Assembly (NCBI GenBank): GCA_963775395.1
Contig: CAVZIX010000002.1
Location: 1-64,000, forward strand
Source of the DNA: JAIBJN01 sp963775395
Lineage (GTDB): Bacteria > Actinomycetota > Thermoleophilia > Gaiellales > Gaiellaceae
Direction of reading: 5' to 3'
Length of the DNA: 64,000 bases
Of the stretch, positions 60,575-64,000 are shown piece after piece. Under the pieces are notes generated by a model. The model worked only from the letters and a program-made list of their open reading frames with translations. It did no database searches and was not told the DNA's origin. Position numbers and translations under genes: made by a program. Every line of letters begins with the position of its first letter. The stretch's first letter is position 1.

Positions 60575-61113
60575 TGCACGTCGCGTACTACGTCGCCATG
60601 AGCCTCGACGGCCGCATCGCCGGCCCCGGTCACGACCTGTCGTTCCTGCAGACCCTGTCGGGCGGGCCGAGCGCCTACGGCTACGACGAGTTCATCGCCG
60701 GCATCGACGGCCTCGTCGTGGGCGCGAGCTCCTGGGAGTTCATGAAGGACTACGACTGGGCCTACGAGGACCGGCCGGTGTGGCTCGTCACCCACAACCC
60801 GGATCCCCCGAGGATCGAGGGTGCCGACATGCACGTCTTCTCCGGCGACGTCTCCGCGCTGATCGAGGAGCTGGAGGCCGCCGGGCTCGAGCGCGTGTGG
60901 GTGATCGGAGGCGGCAACGTCGTCGGCCAGTTCCTCGCCATCGACCGCGTGGACGAGGTCCTCGTCACCATCGCGCCGACCTTCCTGGGCCAGGGACCGG
61001 CGCTCGCCGACGGCGAGTTTCCGCTCCGCCGCTTCCGCCTCGCATCGGTCGGCCGCAAGGAGGGCGACGACGGCGTGAGCCTCAGGTACGAGCGAGATCG
61101 TTCGCTAGACTGA
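60574..61113 (+). CDS. RibD C-terminal/dihydrofolate reductase-like protein
   Basis: Protein of 179 residues in the RibD_C/DHFR-like family. The start MHVAYYVAMSLDGRIAGPGHDLSFL is the family N-terminus, with GLVVGASSWEFMKDY, RPVWLVTHNP, LERVWVIGGGNVVGQFLAIDRVDEVLVTIAPTFLG and PLRRFRLASVGRKE. Such stand-alone proteins are widespread and likely reduce an unknown pteridine- or flavin-pathway metabolite. The ATG overlaps the M23 stop by one base. It ends just before the tRNA-Val promoter. Confidence 0.88.
   Translation: MHVAYYVAMSLDGRIAGPGHDLSFLQTLSGGPSAYGYDEFIAGIDGLVVGASSWEFMKDYDWAYEDRPVWLVTHNPDPPRIEGADMHVFSGDVSALIEELEAAGLERVWVIGGGNVVGQFLAIDRVDEVLVTIAPTFLGQGPALADGEFPLRRFRLASVGRKEGDDGVSLRYERDRSLD
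61106..61111 (+). promoter_or_regulatory. -10 element TAGACT for tRNA-Val
   Basis: TAGACT ends 12 bases before the mature tRNA 5' end at 61123, leaving room for a 5-nt leader. Confidence 0.5.
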
Positions 61114-61122
61114 GAATCCCAA

Positions 61123-61195
61123 GGGCGGTTAGCTCAGTTGGGAGAGCACCAGCTCGACAAGCTGGGGGTCACTGGTTCGAGCCCAGTACCGCCCA
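61123..61195 (+). tRNA. tRNA-Val (anticodon GAC)
   Basis: A complete cloverleaf can be drawn by eye. The acceptor stem is GGGCGGT/ACCGCCC, the D stem GCTC/GAGC, the anticodon stem CCAGC/GCTGG around the loop TCGACAA (anticodon GAC) and the T stem ACTGG/CCAGT around TTCGAGC. The discriminator base is A; CCA is not encoded (ACC then T). Its 3' end is repeated at 63407-63428, marking it as an integration site. Confidence 0.97.
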
Positions 61196-61197
61196 CC
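61176..61197 (+). repeat. Left attachment repeat (tRNA-Val 3' end)
   Basis: 22 bases of the tRNA T arm and acceptor end recur at 63407-63428 with one mismatch. This is the expected structure of attL, where the element rebuilt an intact tRNA. Confidence 0.8.
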
Positions 61198-61203
61198 TCG
61201 AAA

Positions 61204-61225
61204 GCCCCCGCAAACGCGGGGGTTT
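61204..61225 (+). terminator. tRNA-Val terminator
   Basis: A stem CCCCCGC/GCGGGGG with a 4-nt loop followed by TTT begins 9 bases after the tRNA discriminator base. Confidence 0.8.
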
Positions 61226-61532
61226 CGCTTTCTCGACAGACAACGGTCCGGCAGTCGTGCTCGCTCTATGCTCGCATCGGGGCAGAGGACCTTGCACGTA
61301 TTGCCAGGAACCAGGGGTGCGAGCCCCCTGGGGAGGGGTGGGTTCGGGGTGAACGTCCCGAAGCACGGAAGTCGAGTTCGAGTCGGAACTGCTGGGGAAG
61401 GGGAAGGGCGGATCTCCCCTGAGGTAGAATGGCGCCTCGCTTCGCGGGGAGAGGACGATTAGCTACCAGCTCCAGGGCGTACGCGTTGCCGGCGGCCTTC
61501 GGGATCGGCCCACTACTCGGGCGGAACTCTAC
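61226..61532 (+). other. Non-coding left part of the element
   Basis: I see no convincing conserved gene here. It has a -10-like TAGAAT (61425-61430) and, next to the following gene, a GGGGAGAGGA string at 61446-61455 that would serve as a ribosome-binding site for a start close to 61458. An in-frame ATT at 61458 is the only near-cognate codon at that distance; a standard start is absent. Confidence 0.4.
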
Positions 61533-62348
61533 GTGCAGGCAAGGCAGTTGGGCCTCGCCGGATGTTCGCGGATGAAGAAAGACGAGCTCGCGCTTGCGGT
61601 CGCCCGGGAACGGCGCCGCGTTGCCCCGACCTGGGCGGCGGCCCGCGCCTGTCGTGCGCAGTTCGCCGAAGTCGCTACCGCGCCATCGGAACGCCTTGCG
61701 ACGATCGCCGTGCTCCTGCGCCGGCTAAGCGGCAACAGCCGAACAGATGGGTGGACGGTAGCGGTGATGGTCGCCGCTCTCAGGCGGCTGTGGTGGACAG
61801 AACGCATCGCTCTCCCACTCGCTGCCGTGGTGCTGGCGGGTGTACTTGGGGCAGCAATGCCACTGCTGATCGGCGGAACCGCGCAGGGCGTGGAAGGGAT
61901 GGCGATCGCGGCGCCGACCCCAGCCTCACAAGGGTCGTCGGACATGGGCGGCCGCTCCACGGTGCCGCCGCAGAAATCAACTCTGCTTGCCAGTAGCGGC
62001 TCGAGTCCGACCGGCGTCCGAAGTGCGACGGTTGTGGCCGCCCAGGAAGAAGGCTTGAACGCCTTCGACCAGCCCTTGGCGGCGCAAGCCGCGTCGGAGG
62101 AGGGAGCGTCCGAGCCGTCGGCGTCTGCCGGCGTGGAGCCGGACGCCGAGCAGCCGACCCCCCAGCCGTCCGCCGACCCGGCGCCTGGCTCGCCTGTCGA
62201 TGAGGAGGCCGAGGAGGACGAGCAGGCGGGGGGAAAAGTGACTCTCTGCCACAAGGCGGGCTCGAAGAAGCCCAAGACCATCGTCGTGGGAGAGAACGCA
62301 GTTGAGGAGCACCTCACCCACGGCGACACGATCGGCGTCTGTCCCTAG
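61533..62348 (+). CDS. Membrane protein with N-terminal Rho-N/SAP-like motif and C-terminal Cys/His motif
   Basis: At least 271 residues. The frame is open upstream to 61458. The conserved helical motif TTRAELYVQARQLGLAGCSRMKKDELALAVARE, like a Rho-N/SAP-type helix-extended loop, begins before the first standard start (GTG 61533), so the true start may be the near-cognate ATT at 61458. One transmembrane span lies at WWTERIALPLAAVVLAGVLGAA. A long Ser/Pro/Glu-rich stretch follows, and the end KVTLCHKAGSKKPKTIVVG...HLTHGDTIGVC contains a short Cys/His pattern seen in various secreted actinobacterial proteins. It lies inside the decayed element. Function unknown. Confidence 0.6.
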   Translation: MQARQLGLAGCSRMKKDELALAVARERRRVAPTWAAARACRAQFAEVATAPSERLATIAVLLRRLSGNSRTDGWTVAVMVAALRRLWWTERIALPLAAVVLAGVLGAAMPLLIGGTAQGVEGMAIAAPTPASQGSSDMGGRSTVPPQKSTLLASSGSSPTGVRSATVVAAQEEGLNAFDQPLAAQAASEEGASEPSASAGVEPDAEQPTPQPSADPAPGSPVDEEAEEDEQAGGKVTLCHKAGSKKPKTIVVGENAVEEHLTHGDTIGVCP

Positions 62349-62493
62349 AGCCCGGATGCGAGGCCGGCGAGCCCGTCCCATGCTTCGAGAAGGTCGAGAG
62401 GGCGAAGCCGTTCGGGACAGTGACGGCTCCCTCTAGAAGACCGTCGCCATCGGCGTTGTGCTTGACTCAGGCGAGAAGAACGGACACCCGACG

Positions 62494-63069
62494 ATGGAAA
62501 AGCCGACACTTACGTTTGTACTCGCCGCGTGTTTCGCGTCGTTCGCGCTCTTCGCGGCGGGTTGCGGCGGGGACGACGAGTCCGCGAGTCAGACGACCAC
62601 CGAGGCGTCGACCGAGGCGTCGACCGACGAATGGGCAGACGGCTTCTGTTCGGCGTTGACGACGTGGAAGAACGATCTGGAGGAGGCCGCTGAGCCGCTC
62701 ACCGATCTGTCCTCTCTCTCAGAGGAGAGCCTCCAGCAGGCGGCTGACGACGCAAAGACGGCAACCGAGACGCTCTCCGACAGCCTGAACGGCCTCGGAC
62801 GCCCAGACATCAGTTCGGGAGAGCAGGTCAGGAGCTCCGTCCAGGATCTCGCGACGGACATCGAGAACGGCGCGAACGAGATCGAGACCGCCGTCGAAGG
62901 GGTTGCGAGTGTTGCTGACATCCCGTCAGCCATCGACACAATCACGGCCACGGTCACGGATATGGGCACCGAGGTCGACGGTGCGGTGCAAACGCTCGAG
63001 GACGCCGACGCCAGCGGTGAGCTGAAAACCGCGTTCGCCGACGCAGATTCCTGCGGAGAACTCCACTAA
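62494..63069 (+). CDS. Secreted lipoprotein, helical, unknown function
   Basis: Protein of 191 residues. A lipoprotein signal ends at LFAAGCGGDDES (the cysteine would be lipidated). It continues with a Thr/Ser-rich linker and then a mostly helical domain (WADGFCSALTTWKNDLEEAAEPL, ESLQQAADDAKTATETLSDSLNGL, VRSSVQDLATDIENGANEIETAVEG) and ends with SCGELH. Two cysteines near the ends may form a disulfide. The heptad pattern suggests coiled coils. Similar small lipoproteins with this helical repeat are common in Actinobacteria. ATG 62494 is chosen over an upstream TTG because it sits directly before the signal. Confidence 0.75.
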   Translation: MEKPTLTFVLAACFASFALFAAGCGGDDESASQTTTEASTEASTDEWADGFCSALTTWKNDLEEAAEPLTDLSSLSEESLQQAADDAKTATETLSDSLNGLGRPDISSGEQVRSSVQDLATDIENGANEIETAVEGVASVADIPSAIDTITATVTDMGTEVDGAVQTLEDADASGELKTAFADADSCGELH

Positions 63070-63185
63070 CTCCGCAGCCACACTGGGTCGTCGGTCATTT
63101 GCGCCGCTGCTGCCGCCGCCCGTGTTGCCAGCGTTCGCACGCACGGCGGCGTTTCACCTAGCCGGGCGCCGGCACCAGCTCGATG

Positions 63186-63293
63186 ACCCGGGTCCCCTGG
63201 GCGCGAATCGGTGAGTTTGTCGGCCAGCGCAACCTGGCCGTGACCGCCAACACCTACTCGCACGTGATGCTGGAAGAGGGCGAGCTGGACTAG
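63186..63293 (+). pseudogene. Tyrosine recombinase (integrase) C-terminal fragment
   Basis: The segment encodes TRVPWARIGEFVGQRNLAVTANTYSHVMLEEGELD followed by a stop. It matches the catalytic C-terminus of phage-type integrases in actinobacteria, with the nucleophilic tyrosine in NTYSHV. The frame is closed upstream by a stop at 63159-63161 and nothing of the core domain remains. It lies 114 bases left of the right attachment repeat, as integrase genes often do. Confidence 0.75.
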
Positions 63294-63406
63294 GCGGCGC
63301 TGATCGCGGGCGGCCCGTAGGGCAAGCCGGATGCCACCGCACGCGCTCGCGCGGTGCCCCCACCGGTGCACACTCGCGCCGGAAAACATGCGCCTTTGCA
63401 GGCTGC

Positions 63407-63428
63407 TTCGAGTCCAGTACCGCCCACC
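63407..63428 (+). repeat. Right attachment repeat (tRNA-Val end duplicate)
   Basis: Copy of the tRNA-Val T arm and acceptor end, one mismatch in 22 bases. It has no matching 5' half, so it is not a second tRNA gene. Confidence 0.8.
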
Positions 63429-63486
63429 CCGGAGGGGTCGCATGCTGCGCCTCCGAGCGCCTATTGACGCTTCAAAAATGTGACTC

Positions 63487-63515
63487 TTGACACGAGTTTG
63501 GGAGAGTCGTAGGGT
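63487..63515 (+). promoter_or_regulatory. Strong -35/-10 promoter (TTGACA-N17-TAGGGT)
   Basis: TTGACA at 63487-63492 and TAGGGT at 63510-63515 are separated by exactly 17 bases. The preceding TGTGACTC overlaps a 14-base string also found at 45841. The transcript would start near 63522. Confidence 0.6.
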
Positions 63516-63682
63516 CGGGACAAGACATAGCTGAGCGCTTTATGCGGCGAGCGCCTTCCTCAGAGGACACCGGGAGGCGATGTCCTGAGCAGTTCGCGCG
63601 AAAAAACCTTCCTCAGCACGCAGAGTGTTCGAGGTGGACGGTTTCTTTCGCTGACGGCGTTTCCTGTACGCGAGGCCGCCTA

Positions 63683-63988
63683 ATGGTCGATCCGGGTGAG
63701 GGACTTCGCTTCGAGGCGACCGTCCATCCGGGCGATGCGGATGTCCCGCTCGAAAGCGTCGCCGACCTCGACCTTGACCGTGTGCCGGATCCGCAGCGGG
63801 GTGTCCGGCTGCTCGTCACGGCCGACGAGATCGTGGCGCTGCTTGAACGCGGTTACGAGGTGCGCCTGCACCGCCTCGCTCGCGTCGAGTCGCTAAGCCC
63901 AAAACTGCGTATCGACGACGACGAGGCGATTGCATGGCTCGAGGAGCGCGTCCAGGGCATCCCGCGCGAGGAGGGCGACGAGCGCTGA
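63683..63988 (+). CDS. Hypothetical protein
   Basis: Protein of 101 residues from ATG 63683 (an upstream ATG at 63542 would give 148). It reads as a short acidic protein (MVDPGEGLRFEATVHPGDAD, LESVADLDLDRVPDPQRG, LLVTADEIVALLERGYEVRLHRLARV). The VTADEIVALLERGYEV segment recalls the prodomain-like regions in front of M14 carboxypeptidases, but this is a weak resemblance. It overlaps the next start codon by one base, so a second gene follows in the same transcript. The preceding roughly 160 bases look non-coding. Confidence 0.55.
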   Translation: MVDPGEGLRFEATVHPGDADVPLESVADLDLDRVPDPQRGVRLLVTADEIVALLERGYEVRLHRLARVESLSPKLRIDDDEAIAWLEERVQGIPREEGDER

Positions 63989-64000
63989 TGTACCGCAACG
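63988..64000 (+). CDS. Start of an unidentified gene (cut by window end)
   Basis: An ATG overlaps the stop of the preceding gene (TGATG) and encodes M-Y-R-N before the window ends. The overlap suggests a co-translated gene; nothing can be said of its function. Confidence 0.4.

Larger units (their letters stand above)
61176..63428 (+). mobile_element. Decayed integrative element at tRNA-Val, about 2.2 kb
   Basis: The segment is flanked by a 22-bp tRNA-end direct repeat. It carries a fragment of a tyrosine integrase next to the right repeat and two genes of accessory character (a membrane protein with a Rho-N-like domain and a lipoprotein). The remaining integration machinery is gone. It may be the leftover of a larger integrated element. 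Base composition is visibly less GC-biased than in the flanks, judged by eye. Confidence 0.7.

Noticed and set aside
63407..63428. A second tRNA gene
   Set aside because: Only the T arm and acceptor end are present; there is no D or anticodon arm upstream, so it is an att copy.

Overview
The window is a 64 kb piece of a very GC-rich bacterial chromosome carrying mostly housekeeping genes. Gene content (RpsA next to CoaE, Rex, a K+-independent H+-pyrophosphatase, panB/panC with a DUF2520 gene, leaderless promoters) suggests an actinobacterium. Secreted PPNDxF and RTX-like repeat proteins and a tRNA-adjacent decayed element fit the Thermoleophilia (Gaiellales/Solirubrobacterales type). The taxonomic placement is inference, because no rRNA gene is present.

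Layout. 1-3.7 kb: branched-chain amino acid ABC transporter (livH, cut by the window edge, then livM, livG, livF). 3.9-10.1 kb: polA, a secreted beta-propeller-like protein, rpsA, coaE and a lytic transglycosylase. 10.1-14 kb: a secreted sulfatase with calcium-binding repeats, a CmoB-like methyltransferase and a secreted repeat protein. 14.1-20.1 kb: uvrB and a 1263-residue secreted two-domain phosphatase. 20.1-29.1 kb: a metallophosphoesterase, two small membrane proteins, an aromatic amino acid lyase homologue without the MIO serine, uvrA, a Yip1-like protein, then panB-panC-DUF2520 on the minus strand. 29.2-38.2 kb: a duplicated VOC protein, msrB with an msrA stump, a thiol oxidoreductase, FmdB, UDG, the t6A set tsaE-tsaB-rimI-tsaD, a subtilase, a glutaredoxin-like gene and rex. 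38.3-47.6 kb: a secreted protein, an ECF sigma/anti-sigma pair, glycosyltransferase, GCS2, DUF1844, MTA phosphorylase, hppA and another secreted protein. 47.5-55.9 kb: HAD, VanZ and a cobalamin-riboswitch operon (btuF-btuC-btuD-cobU-cobT-cobS-cobC, then cinA-like and M55 peptidase genes). 56-61.1 kb: pcrA, an Eis-like acetyltransferase, an M23 peptidase and a RibD-like reductase. 61.1-63.4 kb: tRNA-Val(GAC) and a decayed integrative element ending in a 22-nt copy of the tRNA 3' end. 63.5-64 kb: a hypothetical gene behind a strong promoter.

Two themes cut across the window. First, many start codons lie about 7-11 nt downstream of a TAnnnT -10 element with no Shine-Dalgarno sequence, the signature of leaderless transcription. 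Two divergent gene pairs even share overlapping -10 elements. Second, nine genes, including near-universal ones such as polA and uvrB, are split by single-base frameshifts (eight extra bases, two missing). No shared slippery motif is visible, so these look like consensus errors in the assembly rather than biology, and one of them creates a false RimI-TsaD fusion.

Functionally, the cobalamin block imports corrinoid and assembles the nucleotide loop under one riboswitch. The t6A cluster and UvrA/UvrB/PolA/PcrA/UDG supply core tRNA modification and DNA repair. Rex with the glutaredoxin-like gene, MsrB and the thiol oxidoreductase form a redox theme.
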